A stretch of DNA of 64,000 nt from Ensifer canadensis. GTDB lineage: Bacteria > Pseudomonadota > Alphaproteobacteria > Rhizobiales > Rhizobiaceae. The notes under the pieces were generated by a model. That model saw only the letters and a list, made by a program, of their open reading frames with translations, ran no database searches and was not told the origin of the DNA. How positions within the stretch are numbered: the stretch's first letter is position 1; each line of letters opens with the position of its first letter. The position numbers were made by a program, and so were the translations under genes. The DNA lies in NCBI RefSeq assembly GCF_017488845.2, contig NZ_CP083372.1, forward strand, positions 140,279 through 204,278, read 5' to 3'. This document shows positions 10,514 through 20,579 of the stretch, piece by piece.

Positions 10514-11551
10514 TCAGGCGGCCATTGCTGGCGCGGCCTTGTGGGGAATGAAGTTGGTTTTATCCCGGAGCATGTGATGCAACACCACCGCCAGCTTGCG
10601 GGCCAGCGCGACACGCGCCTTTCTAGGCCCCGCACGTCTGGCGACCGCCAGTGCCCAACACTTCAGATCGGAGCCTTTGACCGGTCGCGTGAGGATGACG
10701 TTGGCCGCCTCGTAGAGCGCGGTTCGCACGCCCACATCGCCGATCTTTGAAATGCGACCGCTATAGTCGGTTTCGCCCGATTGGTACTTCTTCGGCGTCA
10801 ATCCGAAATGCGGCCCCACCGCTCGGGATGATCGGAAGCGCTCGGGAGCGTCGATGGCCGACACAAATGTCAGCGCCACCAGGACGCCGACGCCGGGCGT
10901 CGTCATCAACCGAAGTGCGTTGTCGTCCTGACGAGCCATAGCGCGCAGTTTGCGCTCAAAACCTGCAAATTCGTCAGCAAGTGTGTCGCGCACCTTCAAT
11001 AGCGACGCGGCGATCGCCTCCAGTGTCGGATGACCCTCAATCAGCTCGCGGATCCGTGCCGCATAGGTGCGTCGCGTCGTCGGCCCGACCTTGAGGCCGA
11101 AGCCGCGCAGAATGCCCCGGATGCTCATCTCGATGTCGTGAAGCTTACCCTGAATGAGCTTGCGGGCGGTCAGCAGCGCACGCACCTCCTGGGCCGGAAG
11201 GGATTTGCAGTGGACCGGTCTGAACCAGCCAAGCCGCATCAACTGCGCAATGCCCCGTGCGTCCTTCTTGTCGGTCTTGACCGGCATCGTCTTAAAGGCT
11301 GCCCGCACGTGGCGCGTCTCAATCAGCTCGACCGAAAGACCTGCTTTCACCATCCCGGCATGGAGCCACTGCGACAAAGGGCCGGCCTCCAGACCAATTC
11401 GCTCCATCGCCACGCCGTGCTCGCCGAACCAGGCGATCAGCGCATCGGGTTCGCTGAGGATCTTTGCTTCCCGCACAATGCGGCCATCCGCATCCACCAC
11501 GCACACGCTTGAGCATTCCAATGACACGTCGATGCCGGCATACTGCTTCAT
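10514..11551 (-). CDS. IS110-family transposase, intact
   Basis: This 345-residue IS110-type recombinase has the DEDD domain at the N-terminus (YAGIDVSLECSSVCVVDADG, then KTDKKDARGIAQLMRLG) and the transposase_20 domain with the proposed Ser nucleophile in the C-terminal half (TTPGVGVLVALTFVSAIDAPERFRSSRAVGPHFGLTPKKYQSGETDYSGRISKIGDVGVRTALYEAA). IS110 elements use a bridge RNA from a non-coding end. The flanks at 11552-11760 and 10199-10513 have no genes and could hold such RNA and the element ends, but I could not mark the borders. It lies between the decayed IS110 copy and the end of virB11. Confidence 0.9.
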   Translation of the reverse strand: MKQYAGIDVSLECSSVCVVDADGRIVREAKILSEPDALIAWFGEHGVAMERIGLEAGPLSQWLHAGMVKAGLSVELIETRHVRAAFKTMPVKTDKKDARGIAQLMRLGWFRPVHCKSLPAQEVRALLTARKLIQGKLHDIEMSIRGILRGFGLKVGPTTRRTYAARIRELIEGHPTLEAIAASLLKVRDTLADEFAGFERKLRAMARQDDNALRLMTTPGVGVLVALTFVSAIDAPERFRSSRAVGPHFGLTPKKYQSGETDYSGRISKIGDVGVRTALYEAANVILTRPVKGSDLKCWALAVARRAGPRKARVALARKLAVVLHHMLRDKTNFIPHKAAPAMAA

Positions 11552-11872
11552 GGTCGTCTCTCCGTGATGCTATGGAGCAGGCCATTCCTGACTCCGCGAC
11601 ACCATCATTGTGAGGGACGACCACCAGCCTTTCAAACCTTGCTGGCTGGGCACCGCCCGTTACACCATCTAGTGCTTGCACTAGGACCGCACTCTTCAGC
11701 CTACCTCGGCAAGGCGGCCATCACCGGAGGGGTACGCCGAGTCGCCCAATGCTAAGGCTGCGGGCGCGGAGCCACGGGCAAGACGCTCAATGAGTTAAGA
11801 AGCCCGGGCTGGATGATGGTTCCCGGCGAGGAATCCACAGCGACATAGCTAAAAGATAAAGGCTGTTGCACC

Positions 11873-12913
11873 CTAATGCTGGTCCAGAAGACCAGCGACT
11901 GTTTCTCCGCGTCGACGCGCGTCGGCCGCCAGCCAAATCTCGCCAACTTCGTAGACGTCACCGTAGGTCCGGAACGGCACGATGACATCGATGGCCGCCG
12001 ATAGCATGTCAATCAGCGTACGGTCCTCTATGGCAGCTCCTTGTGGGCTGCTCTTGACGAGCGAAAAGAGCTTCTTGAAACCTTGGACGGCATCGGCTCC
12101 GTGAATAGTCGAGATTGATCCTGGATGGCCAGATACCACTTCGCTGAGATATGCCCAAGCGGCATCGTCGCGCATCTCGCCGAGCAGTATTCGGTCCGGC
12201 CGCATGCGGAGACTGGCTTGTAGAAGCTGCTCCGCGGTCACCCCACCTACTCCTGCCCCATCCTTCGAATAAAGTAGCCGGACATGATTCTCATGTGGAA
12301 TCACGAGCTCGAGCGTGTCCTCTATGGTGATCAGCCTTTCCTGCGGCGGAATGGCGTTAATCAAAGTCTTGCTCATCGTCGTCTTGCCGCTACCCGTGTG
12401 GCCGCAAAGCAGCATCGTCAGCCGCCCTGTCACGCACGCTTGCAGGAATTCTTCCAAATTACCGCGGGCGTAATGCTCAAGGATCTGCATATCCTGTTGA
12501 GTTTGGCGCTCCTGGCGGAAGCGCCATTGATTCCAGCGCGAAGCGTCATAGCGAGATGAGACTTCCTTAAGTTCCGAAACGCGAGAAGATGGGCGGCGGA
12601 TCGTCAGGCTGACAGTACCTGACTGAACTGCTGGCGGTAAACAAATCTGCAGCCGCTCTCCGCCTGGCAACTCGGTGGCGCAGAGAGGGCTTCGTGGTCC
12701 AACATCTTGCTTTCGTAGCGCTCCCGCTAAGATCGCGATATCTTCGAGATCGTCATAGGTCAGAGATAGAGGATGTTTCGTAAACGCTCCGGCTTGCCGG
12801 ACGAAAGCCTCTCCTGGTCTATTAATCGCGACCTCTTCGGTCCTTGGGTCCTCAAGCCATTCTAGTACTGGTTTGAGGAGCAAACGCAGTTGAGGATCTG
12901 CCTCGGTTTGCAT
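11873..12913 (-). CDS. virB11: VirB11 secretion ATPase
   Basis: This 346-residue hexameric traffic ATPase sits on the cytoplasmic side of the type IV secretion channel and powers substrate transfer and pilus assembly. The N-terminal domain (about 1-140) is followed by the RecA-like ATPase domain with Walker A GHTGSGKTT at about residue 168, Asp box LITIEDTLEL, Walker B-type RILLGEMRDDAAWAYL and the His box GHPGSISTIHG. It is the last gene of the virB operon and starts 40 bases after virB10 ends. Length matches Agrobacterium VirB11. Confidence 0.95.
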   Translation of the reverse strand: MQTEADPQLRLLLKPVLEWLEDPRTEEVAINRPGEAFVRQAGAFTKHPLSLTYDDLEDIAILAGALRKQDVGPRSPLCATELPGGERLQICLPPAVQSGTVSLTIRRPSSRVSELKEVSSRYDASRWNQWRFRQERQTQQDMQILEHYARGNLEEFLQACVTGRLTMLLCGHTGSGKTTMSKTLINAIPPQERLITIEDTLELVIPHENHVRLLYSKDGAGVGGVTAEQLLQASLRMRPDRILLGEMRDDAAWAYLSEVVSGHPGSISTIHGADAVQGFKKLFSLVKSSPQGAAIEDRTLIDMLSAAIDVIVPFRTYGDVYEVGEIWLAADARRRGETVAGLLDQH

Positions 12914-12952
12914 TGAGATCTCCGAATATTCGTTGTCGTTGGCCTGCTTGGG

Positions 12953-14071
12953 CTAGGGCCGGCGATGGCGCGCGCTCGTTGTCGCAGTGGTCATGCGAAG
13001 CTCGTATATATCTGAGAAATCAAGATCTCGAGCCACGAATATCGATACTGCGTCCCCCTGGTTCTTCTGCAGGGTTGGCGGGATGTTGATCGTCGTTTTA
13101 AGCGCCGTGTCGGCGGCTTGTGCCCCATTGCTTTGAAAGCTGTTGAGGTTAGGCCCGCCGGAGCTTTCTGTGTGCTGACTGGCGGCCTGGAACGCACCTT
13201 GAACGACGCTCAAGAGCATTGCCCCTGCGAAACGTTGCCAGAAGTGATTGTCCACCGTGCCCGGCATACCTGAGCGACCGAGCTCGTCAGCGCCTGGTGA
13301 CGCGAGCGAAACTACGGCATGATGCGGCGTTTCGGCGCGATTCCAGATCACAAAAACGCGCGCGTCGCCTTGTTGAAGGCCCCGCTGAATTTCGCCAATG
13401 ACGGTTGTCCCGCGATCTAGAAGCACAACGTTGTTCGTTGCCCCGCGGACGTCTTGAGGTAGAAGGCACCTCACATAGCCAGGCAAGCTTGTATCGATCG
13501 CTGTTTGTAAAATGCAGGGAATGATTGTTCCTTGCGTGATCGTGAAGTCAGGGTGCGGCAAGAGTGTGGCCCGGCTAGGCTCCTGGACGCCTGCTTTCAT
13601 CCGCGTCGATAAGTCATTATCGACTGAAGCTTCATCCGCGAGCCTCGAGGGAAGTTGTTTCGAGGTATCATCCTCTTTGTCCTCGCGTGCGTGGCCGGTG
13701 TCTTGCTCACCGCTTTCATAGGCAAAAATTGGCGATTGCTCGGCCCGCGGATCATTTGGTTCCGAGGAGCTCTGTGCTGACGGGGGAGCCTCCGGCTGAC
13801 CAACTGACGGGGGAGCTGAACGAACGGGAGCAACCTCAATTGGTGCCGGACGAAAGGGCTCGGTGTTGGTGAGAACTGTTGTTTGAGGCGGAGTAGGTTC
13901 CACTTCTTTCTTTGAACTTCCGCTAACCCAGATTAAGGATAGTGATGATGCCACAATAGTGCTTGCAATCATCAACTTCTGCGGTCCTGAAAGACGCCGG
14001 CGAGTTGACTCAGAGACCAGGGATCCGTCTGCATCTACGTCGTGCCCGGTTTGTGGATTGGCGTCGTTCAT
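12953..14071 (-). CDS. virB10: VirB10 channel protein linking inner and outer membranes
   Basis: The chosen ATG at 14071 overlaps the virB9 stop (ATGA) and gives 372 residues, close to the family length; a start nine codons upstream is possible. Order: a cytoplasmic tail, one membrane segment ([19 protein letters not shown], about residues 32-50), a long Pro-, Ser- and Glu-rich periplasmic linker, then the conserved C-terminal TrbI domain from about residue 180 ([43 protein letters not shown]). VirB10 senses ATP energy at the inner membrane and lines the outer-membrane pore with VirB7 and VirB9. Confidence 0.93.
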   Translation of the reverse strand: MNDANPQTGHDVDADGSLVSESTRRRLSGPQKLMIASTIVASSLSLIWVSGSSKKEVEPTPPQTTVLTNTEPFRPAPIEVAPVRSAPPSVGQPEAPPSAQSSSEPNDPRAEQSPIFAYESGEQDTGHAREDKEDDTSKQLPSRLADEASVDNDLSTRMKAGVQEPSRATLLPHPDFTITQGTIIPCILQTAIDTSLPGYVRCLLPQDVRGATNNVVLLDRGTTVIGEIQRGLQQGDARVFVIWNRAETPHHAVVSLASPGADELGRSGMPGTVDNHFWQRFAGAMLLSVVQGAFQAASQHTESSGGPNLNSFQSNGAQAADTALKTTINIPPTLQKNQGDAVSIFVARDLDFSDIYELRMTTATTSARHRRP

Positions 14072-14949
14072 CGACTTGCCCCTTTCAGAACGCGCCACAC
14101 ATCGTGTCTCACTGTGCCGGTGCCCGGCTTTCGTCCAATGGGATCGTATGCGCTATTCCAGATGCCTAATACCGTATGGCCATCTCTCAGGCGCCACTCA
14201 CGGGCAACTGCGGGAACCTCGACATAGTCTCCTTTGACCGAATAATTGGCGGTGGCTTCCTTGCCGTCCGGATTGATCACGTATATGGACGGGATGCGCA
14301 CATTGCCTGGAAAGCGGAATACAGTACTGACTCCGTTATCAAAAACCTCCAACGGCGTAAGCGAACGGTCGCCCTGTGCGATGTAATGGAAATTGTTGGC
14401 TCCGGAATCCGCGATTGCGGCCGGCTGATCCAATAAATGCTGAGCCCTCTGTTGATACTCCGCATCCGCCCGAAGCCGACCGACGATCGACAACTTTTCT
14501 GCTTGTTTTTGCCGAGCAGCAGCTTCGTCGGCAGGATAGACAAATTGCACACTATAATAGAGGTCAGGCTGCTCTTTGGTAAGCTGAGACATGGTCTTGG
14601 TAGAGATGCTGAAGACATATCGTCGGGTACCTGCCTCGCTAGCGGTCAGCACGACGACTGGCTGCGGCGGGAGGGCTTGGCTTGCCTTGAAAAAGAGATA
14701 GTGGCCGCGCGGAAGGGCTGCCAGATATTTGCTATTAGAGACGGCGACGGCTGTTACGGTCTCGCTGGCGCCGAATGTAACAACCAACGTGGCCCCGACA
14801 GCGGTCGATAGTCGGACGACTTGGTCAGGATTGTAGGCCAGATACCGCATGCGCGGGTCTAGTTTGCCGGCCGCAGGTGTGTCCTCCGCATGCGCGGCTA
14901 TCGCTAAGCAAAGCAAACAGATTATTGTGAGGAAGGTCCTTGTTATCAT
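14068..14949 (-). CDS. virB9: VirB9 outer-membrane core complex protein
   Basis: This 293-residue periplasmic protein has a clear Sec signal ([21 protein letters not shown], cleavage near residue 21). The N-terminal domain follows ([36 protein letters not shown]). The C-terminal beta domain that binds VirB7 contains [59 protein letters not shown]. It joins VirB7 and VirB10 in the core complex. The stop overlaps virB10, and the start overlaps the virB8 end (14946) by 4 bases, so translation is coupled along the operon. Confidence 0.95.
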   Translation of the reverse strand: MITRTFLTIICLLCLAIAAHAEDTPAAGKLDPRMRYLAYNPDQVVRLSTAVGATLVVTFGASETVTAVAVSNSKYLAALPRGHYLFFKASQALPPQPVVVLTASEAGTRRYVFSISTKTMSQLTKEQPDLYYSVQFVYPADEAAARQKQAEKLSIVGRLRADAEYQQRAQHLLDQPAAIADSGANNFHYIAQGDRSLTPLEVFDNGVSTVFRFPGNVRIPSIYVINPDGKEATANYSVKGDYVEVPAVAREWRLRDGHTVLGIWNSAYDPIGRKPGTGTVRHDVWRVLKGASR

Positions 14950-15659
14950 TGCTCGCTACGCCCCTCGTTCCATACGGTGTCTTCCGAGACTTGGTAGGAG
15001 GTAACAGTCAACCCCCCTGGGTTGGACAGTCTCGATTCACCGGACAGGCTTGTCACCTTTTCATACCGGACCGTTGCAGTCCATGTACTCATCACCGGCG
15101 TCTGGCCATCCATCATGAGCGTTCGGTTGAAACGAATCTGCTGCACGCCCGTCGCAATATCATTTGAGGAGATGTGCTCGACATCTAGTCTCCCCCCCTC
15201 ACCGATTGTGACCTGCGGTGACGTCGGATTAGGGTAATTAAAGTGATGCTGATATTCCAGGCGCACAGATGGTGCGCTGAAGCTCGATACGAGATCATAG
15301 GCGTATTGAGCTGTGTCGGCTGTATACCCCTCGCGCAGACGGACATATTGCCAGAGTGAAGCGTTGATAACGGCCTGTTCTTGCGTTGCGGGAAGTCGAG
15401 ACACGGACACTTCGCTGTCAACGGTTCCATCCGGTCGTACCCAGAGATACACAGGCACGAGCTTGGCAAGCGGAACCATAGTCGCGATGGTGAAGGCCTG
15501 CGCGATATTTCCAAAAACAGCGGCCGTCGCAATGACGACCAGAACCCTGGAAAGACGCCGCGCCGACTTCGCACGTGACGTTTGGAAGGCCTCTACTTCA
15601 ATGTAGTGCGCGGCAAGCGCTCCTCGCTCCACCAGGAGAGCATGTTCAGCGCTCTTCAT
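14946..15659 (-). CDS. virB8: VirB8 inner-membrane assembly factor
   Basis: The start at 15659 gives 237 residues, the same length as Agrobacterium VirB8, and reads MKSAEHALLVERGALAAHYIEVEAF. A longer frame to 15719 overlaps virB7 and is unlikely. One membrane segment (VLVVIATAAVFGNIAQAFTIATMVPLAKLVPV, about residues 33-60) is followed by the NTF2-like periplasmic domain. VirB8 nucleates channel assembly and contacts VirB9 and VirB10. The first 14 bases overlap the virB7 coding end. Confidence 0.93.
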   Translation of the reverse strand: MKSAEHALLVERGALAAHYIEVEAFQTSRAKSARRLSRVLVVIATAAVFGNIAQAFTIATMVPLAKLVPVYLWVRPDGTVDSEVSVSRLPATQEQAVINASLWQYVRLREGYTADTAQYAYDLVSSFSAPSVRLEYQHHFNYPNPTSPQVTIGEGGRLDVEHISSNDIATGVQQIRFNRTLMMDGQTPVMSTWTATVRYEKVTSLSGESRLSNPGGLTVTSYQVSEDTVWNEGRSEQ

Positions 15660-15813
15660 TTGGCTCTCCCGTACATTCGAACTGGAGATCTGAAGCCGTG
15701 GGTTGCCAACGCTCCACATTCAGCTGAAACGCGGCACCCTTGCAGGTCGCCAGGGTATCACTTGTTTTGCAAGCGGCCAAAGCGAGGAATAGGATTAGAG
15801 AACAATACTTCAT
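15646..15813 (-). CDS. virB7: VirB7 lipoprotein
   Basis: A short frame encodes 55 residues, exactly the length of Agrobacterium VirB7. It begins MKYCSLILFLALAAC, a lipoprotein signal with the lipobox LAAC, so Cys15 would be lipidated. A second Cys (residue 24) in the DTLATCKG segment corresponds to the one that forms a disulfide with VirB9. The gene lies between virB6 and virB8 as in other virB operons and overlaps the virB8 start. Size, position and lipobox together make the assignment strong. Confidence 0.9.
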   Translation of the reverse strand: MKYCSLILFLALAACKTSDTLATCKGAAFQLNVERWQPTASDLQFECTGEPNEER

Positions 15814-15845
15814 GCAATCAACCTGTTAGTTCTTTGTCATTGCGT

Positions 15846-16733
15846 TCAACGGCGCGCAACTTGGGCCAACTGGCGGCTAAGGCTGCTGAGAGATTTATTC
15901 GAGCCTGACCAATGAGCACCTGCAATATTGCCCGCGATCACCGGAAGCGCGACGATCAGGGCGTCCCCAGCTAGAAAGAGCATGTCGAGTTCATAAAGCC
16001 CGATAATCTTGGCTGCCGTCGTGCCCGCATTGTTGATCACAATGAGCATTAGTTTGAGAGCCACTACTTCCGTTGTTATGACGATGGTCGCCACGATGTT
16101 CAACAGGAGAAGCAGCAGCCCGTAAGAGAGGAGCTGGCCGACCCATTTTGAAGCCATGTCGCGGGTGTGATCAAAGAGATAGCCGACCAGGATCAGCGGA
16201 CCGATCGCTAATAGTACCTTAGTAAGAATCCCACAGGCATCATAGACCTCGAACGTTACCCAAAGCGCACCGTAAAAAACCCACTGTGCGCCTTCAAAGG
16301 CGAGAATGTCTTGGCTATTCATTGGTCCTATTTCGGCCGCAATCTTCTGAAACGAGCCCAGACTTAACGCAAACATCAGGTCGAGCTGTTGCGGGATATT
16401 AATCAGCGCAATACTACTACCGCTGATTTTGTGAACGAAATTAGGTATAGTATCCTCGAAGAATAATACTACATAAGAGTGATAGTTAGCCTGGCCCAAG
16501 ATAAGGGCTACAACGATCGATACTCTGATGATCTTCATGATCCCAACACGAGTATCGATTTCGCCACGTATCACCAGAATGCCCTGGACTATGATCCAAA
16601 GCGTAACGCACGCAACCAGAGGGGCATTGATTGCGCTCTGGATTTTTTCGAGCACTGAGTCCAGTGCGATTGTAAAGGCGGTATCGAAGACCGTGTGTAT
16701 AGTCGTAAAAGGCGCAGATACTGAGAATTTCAT
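15846..16733 (-). CDS. virB6: VirB6 polytopic inner-membrane protein
   Basis: This 295-residue protein has several hydrophobic helices, for example APLVACVTLWIIVQGILVI, IIRVSIVVALILGQANY, WVFYGALWVTFEVYDACGILTKVLLAIGPLILVGYLF and LLLLLLNIVATIVITTEVVALKLMLIVI. It forms the inner-membrane part of the translocation path. It is the usual length (Agrobacterium 295) and in the usual place between virB5 and virB7. The 81 bases between virB5 and virB6 show no gene. Confidence 0.92.
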   Translation of the reverse strand: MKFSVSAPFTTIHTVFDTAFTIALDSVLEKIQSAINAPLVACVTLWIIVQGILVIRGEIDTRVGIMKIIRVSIVVALILGQANYHSYVVLFFEDTIPNFVHKISGSSIALINIPQQLDLMFALSLGSFQKIAAEIGPMNSQDILAFEGAQWVFYGALWVTFEVYDACGILTKVLLAIGPLILVGYLFDHTRDMASKWVGQLLSYGLLLLLLNIVATIVITTEVVALKLMLIVINNAGTTAAKIIGLYELDMLFLAGDALIVALPVIAGNIAGAHWSGSNKSLSSLSRQLAQVARR

Positions 16734-16814
16734 CGCTCCAACCTGGTTTGGCTCTTTCCACCGCAGGTGGGCGGAGTTGAACTTTTTATCTGAGCCGCAT
16801 TACCTACCGTTCAA

Positions 16815-17498
16815 CTATAGTCCGGGGCTGAAGATTTTCGCGGTTTCCAGGCGTTCTCGTCGCTGGGCGGCGGCCTCCTCTGCAGCGTGGAGGCTGGCCT
16901 GTGCAGTGGCCATCGTCAGCAGACTCGTAGCCTGGCTGTTCTGGATGATTGCGTCGTGAATCTGTTTGAGAAGCAATCCGTTTGTTACAGTTGCCTGCAT
17001 AATGTTCCTTGAACGCGACAGCTGACCAAGCGTGTTGCCATTTTCGCGGAGGCGCTTGTCCATCAACTCGAGATTGTCGGCTGCAACACTCGCGGCATTA
17101 GCAGCACCGGTGATCTGCCCACGGAGCAACTCTGCATGTGCGTCGCTGCCATCGATTGCGCGATCGCGGTCCGTTGCGATAGCGCGTGCTGTGGCCGAGA
17201 CTGGCCTCTGACTGTCAAACATCTGCTCGCTTAGCTTATTCGTCGAGGGGTACTTATTCCCCTGGTTGATTTGGCTCAACAGGCCGGTGACTGCGAAGTT
17301 CGTTGTAAACATCCCCACCATCGCAATCGTCTGTTCGAGCATCTGTGCTGTCTTCGCATAGTTCAGAATAGTGGTACCAGCAGTGATCGCTGCCTGATAT
17401 GTATTTCCGGGGTCGGTGACAACGAACTGCGCTCGGGCCGGGGCCTGCATAGTAAGGCAAGCGGCAATAGTCGTTACTGTCAGTTGGGTAAATTTCAT
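16815..17498 (-). CDS. virB5: VirB5 minor pilus component
   Basis: This 227-residue secreted protein has a signal peptide (MKFTQLTVTTIAACLTMQAPARA, cleavage about residue 23) and a long alpha-helical body rich in Ala and Gln (YQAAITAGTTILNYAKTAQMLEQTIAMVGM, then ASLHAAEEAAAQRRERLETAKIF). VirB5 caps the T pilus and may act in contact with host or recipient cells. It starts 13 bases after the virB4 stop. Overall divergence from Agrobacterium VirB5 is expected because this is the least conserved VirB protein. Confidence 0.9.
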   Translation of the reverse strand: MKFTQLTVTTIAACLTMQAPARAQFVVTDPGNTYQAAITAGTTILNYAKTAQMLEQTIAMVGMFTTNFAVTGLLSQINQGNKYPSTNKLSEQMFDSQRPVSATARAIATDRDRAIDGSDAHAELLRGQITGAANAASVAADNLELMDKRLRENGNTLGQLSRSRNIMQATVTNGLLLKQIHDAIIQNSQATSLLTMATAQASLHAAEEAAAQRRERLETAKIFSPGL

Positions 17499-17511
17499 GA
17501 AACTTCCTCCG

Positions 17512-19881
17512 TCAGTCTTGAACTTCTTGGTAACGGGCCATGAACTCGTCTACCCACGCACCAGGAGCATCCCCGTGTCTGGCACGGAGCTGATCGGCAA
17601 AACGCACCGTGTTGGCCCGACCCGATAGCACGGCGACATATTCGCGCATCTCGCCGAGGTCGAATTCGCAGATAACGCTTCCGCTCTCGCGCTTAAGCAG
17701 AAATTTGCGGCTCCCGATTGCCATCTGCTCGCGAACGGCTTGATATTCTCCTTCGGTACACTTTAAGCCGCCGACATAGGCTGATCGATCCGCCGTCGGA
17801 GATGGATAGAAAATTTTTGTCATGCATTGTGCCACGAGACTGGCTCCGAGGGGCGATTCGAGAACATGCTCAGGCTGCTGTGTTGCGAGTATCAACATGC
17901 CGTTATTCTTGCGAACAGTGAGCAAGAACTTGTCTACAACTGCAGCGAACTGAGGGTTTAATAAATAAAATCGAAACTCGTCGCAACACATGACAAAGCG
18001 ACGGCCATCCACAACAGCGCCCACGCGATGGAGGAGGTATGCGGCCGCCGGCGCGCAAACCTCTTCGTACTCCAGAATCTGTGTCATATCGAAGCCGGTA
18101 ATGGAGGCATGCAGTCTTACTTCATCCACCTCGCCATCGAAGGCCCAACCGAGCGCGTTTCCTCTGCACCACCGCTCCAGTCGCGCTCCTGCGCCTTCGG
18201 ACGGGCTGTGTAATAGGAATTCGCGTAGGCCCGCGAGGGAACGCATAGCGGGCTCAAATGAAAGCTGCCGGACGATGGCGCGTTCCAGGCGGCGGTTCTC
18301 TTCCGGCGAAATAGCTCCCCGTCCATCGCTCTCGATCAAGGCTGTCACCCACTCGCGCAGAAAGTCTCGGGAGGCCGACGTATCGTCCAGGGCCCGTAGA
18401 GGCGCCAGGCCACTGGGAACGCCTCTACGTAACGCCAGATACGTGCCTCCCGTGGCACGTACCAGCAGTTCACCACCGCGGTCCTTGTCAAAGAAGACAA
18501 TCGCACCATCGTGTCCAACCATGCTCTGTTCGAGCATCGCAAGGACAAAGGTCATGAGCGTTGTTTTGCCTTTTCCGACGGGTCCGAATATTGCCGTCAT
18601 ACCCACGTCATTCTCGTGAGGGAGGTAGTCGAAAGGGGTTCCACCATTGGTGCGGAAGCGCGCAACCGAGTTGCCCCAGTGGCCGGAATCCTTGCCACTT
18701 GGGAAATTCTCGAACGAGACAAGGCCCGCGAAATTGCGTGAGGTGATCGCCCCGGGTCGCGTGCGCCACTTGGTGTTCCCCGGAAGTTGCGCCCAATAAG
18801 CCGCCTCCATACCAATACCCTCTTGGACGATAACGGCGCCCGCATCCGTCAATCGCGTGCGGGCGCTTGCGGCGCGGTTGGCAAGGCTATTGAGATCATC
18901 GGCATACACGCACAGGCTCAAATGATGCGCGCCCATTACGAATTCGCTGCTTGCCAACGCGTCCTCTGCCTCGGCGAGTTCATTGATTTGGGAGACGGCC
19001 TTGTCACCGGAACTCGTCATTTGACTGGACTTGAGGCTGAGTTTGGCATGGGCCTGTGCACGCGTGAGGAAGGAGAAACTTTGGCTCAACACGAGCGGGA
19101 AATTCGCGGACAATAGCGGATTGAGCATGCCTGGCCGCGTCTTTGCCGGATATTCTCGAAATGAGAACAATGAGCCAACGTAGCTATCTCCCGGGGTTCG
19201 AATCTCCAGTGCCCGCTTGCCGCAGATTACTCGGTCGGTATAAATCGAAGCGCCCAGTGAACCACTAACCACTGGAACCGGAGTGGCACGGCAGGTCATT
19301 ATAAGTCGGAGCGCCTCCGCGATTTCCGAGAAAATCACGCCATCTTTCTCGCGGAGACCAAGCCGGCGGAGACCATAGGCGTCGAGGGCGCCACTAGTGA
19401 TGTGCCACAGATCTTCCAGGTTCCGCGTCTGATTTGCTAAATCGTTCTCGTTTCTATTGTTCCGCTTGATGAACCGGCCCGTGATTTTACCGACCGCAGT
19501 TCGGGGAAACACGACCAAGGTGAGGAAATGATCGTTTCGAAAGAGTTTTCCGGACAGCACACGCCGCTCATAAGCTTCGCTCAGACTACCAGCAAACCCG
19601 CTATGAAAGTGCCGCGCCGGGGGCAACGCCACGTCGTTATGTCGGACCAGATGAGCACATATTGATACACTATCATCGGCAATGTTGCGTAAGAGCGTAT
19701 TGAACGCTCGGCAGCGTGCATTGCGGATGGCAACGTCTTCCATTTCGAAGGGCAAACCTTTGACGTGTGCCATAGCCATGACTGAGCCGTCTTCGAGAAG
19801 GACAACCTGATCGCTGAGGTGGCCGACATATGGTAGATATATCTCACCAGACCTCTCGTTCCTGCCATTTGTGCCGAACAT
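17512..19881 (-). CDS. virB4: VirB4 secretion ATPase
   Basis: The start at 19881 (MFGTNGRNERSGEIYLPYVGHLSDQVV) overlaps the virB3 stop as TAATG and gives 789 residues, the length of Agrobacterium VirB4. The open frame extends 55 codons further up but only through virB3. The Walker A motif AIFGPVGKGKTTLMTFVLAMLEQ lies at about residue 430, and the Walker B strand FVMCCDEFRFYLL with motif D ILATQQPEHVLESP follows later. VirB4 energises early channel and pilus assembly at the inner membrane. Confidence 0.95.
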   Translation of the reverse strand: MFGTNGRNERSGEIYLPYVGHLSDQVVLLEDGSVMAMAHVKGLPFEMEDVAIRNARCRAFNTLLRNIADDSVSICAHLVRHNDVALPPARHFHSGFAGSLSEAYERRVLSGKLFRNDHFLTLVVFPRTAVGKITGRFIKRNNRNENDLANQTRNLEDLWHITSGALDAYGLRRLGLREKDGVIFSEIAEALRLIMTCRATPVPVVSGSLGASIYTDRVICGKRALEIRTPGDSYVGSLFSFREYPAKTRPGMLNPLLSANFPLVLSQSFSFLTRAQAHAKLSLKSSQMTSSGDKAVSQINELAEAEDALASSEFVMGAHHLSLCVYADDLNSLANRAASARTRLTDAGAVIVQEGIGMEAAYWAQLPGNTKWRTRPGAITSRNFAGLVSFENFPSGKDSGHWGNSVARFRTNGGTPFDYLPHENDVGMTAIFGPVGKGKTTLMTFVLAMLEQSMVGHDGAIVFFDKDRGGELLVRATGGTYLALRRGVPSGLAPLRALDDTSASRDFLREWVTALIESDGRGAISPEENRRLERAIVRQLSFEPAMRSLAGLREFLLHSPSEGAGARLERWCRGNALGWAFDGEVDEVRLHASITGFDMTQILEYEEVCAPAAAYLLHRVGAVVDGRRFVMCCDEFRFYLLNPQFAAVVDKFLLTVRKNNGMLILATQQPEHVLESPLGASLVAQCMTKIFYPSPTADRSAYVGGLKCTEGEYQAVREQMAIGSRKFLLKRESGSVICEFDLGEMREYVAVLSGRANTVRFADQLRARHGDAPGAWVDEFMARYQEVQD

Positions 19882-20207
19882 TAAAGCATTCCTCGTCCTC
19901 GTCTCGGCACTTTGATAGGATTGGGGCTGACGCTTGCCCCGCCCCAGAACGGCGCATCCACGCTTCTCCCAGCCGTCCGGAGATAGAGTAGGGCTACACT
20001 GGCCGCGTTGTAGTCGCGCTCGACAACAACACGTGATCCGAACCACAGTGGCACAAGAATGATTTCGTAAAGAGGGTTCTGAACAACGACGATGATCAGG
20101 CCGGCTAACATCATGAGCAATGCCGCCAAGTTCAGCGGCACGCCCAAGAACAATGCAGGGCGTGTCGCTGCTACGTAGAGAGTACTCTCTTCCAGTCGGT
20201 CGCTCAT
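19881..20207 (-). CDS. virB3: VirB3 inner-membrane pilus assembly protein
   Basis: This 108-residue protein, the same length as Agrobacterium VirB3, has a hydrophobic hairpin (ALFLGVPLNLAALLMMLAGLIIVVVQNPLYEIILVPLWFG) and a C-terminal soluble part (RDYNAASVALLYLRTAGRSVD). It cooperates with VirB4 in pilin handling. The start overlaps the virB2 stop (ATGA) and the stop overlaps the virB4 start (TAATG). Confidence 0.92.
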   Translation of the reverse strand: MSDRLEESTLYVAATRPALFLGVPLNLAALLMMLAGLIIVVVQNPLYEIILVPLWFGSRVVVERDYNAASVALLYLRTAGRSVDAPFWGGASVSPNPIKVPRRGRGML

Positions 20208-20566
20208 CCGGCCCCTATGAGGGCTTTACCAAGGAAGCTGGCCCCGAACATGATAACGATCCCCCCGATGACACCGGCAACGAGACCGAGTGAAGCACGG
20301 CCGAACATCCACGATATGCCGATGGCGACGATGCCGAGCACAGCCAGAGACTGTCCGAAGGGACCAAGGATGAATGCACAGATATTATTCACCATTGTGG
20401 CAGGGTCGGTCCCCCCCGTCACTTGCGCCGTCGCTGGCCCGGAGCAGACAATGCTCCACACCGCCGCTCCGCCGGCAGCGGGCGCATGGTCAACCGCTGT
20501 GCGCGACATGGCTTTCAAGAAAGCAACAGGACTCAAACGCGCACGATGTTTGTTAAGTGACGCCAT
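20204..20566 (-). CDS. virB2: VirB2 pilin precursor
   Basis: The ATG at 20566 (MASLNKHRARLSPVAFLKAM) gives 120 residues, close to the 121 of Agrobacterium pro-pilin; the frame also opens 17 codons upstream. A long signal sequence with likely cleavage after PATAQ is followed by the mature pilin with two hydrophobic helices (MVNNICAFILGPFGQSLAVLGIVAIGISWMF and LGLVAGVIGGIVIMFGASFLGKALIG). Mature VirB2 forms the pilus and probably lines the channel. Confidence 0.93.
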   Translation of the reverse strand: MASLNKHRARLSPVAFLKAMSRTAVDHAPAAGGAAVWSIVCSGPATAQVTGGTDPATMVNNICAFILGPFGQSLAVLGIVAIGISWMFGRASLGLVAGVIGGIVIMFGASFLGKALIGAG

Positions 20567-20579
20567 TACTACGCTCCAT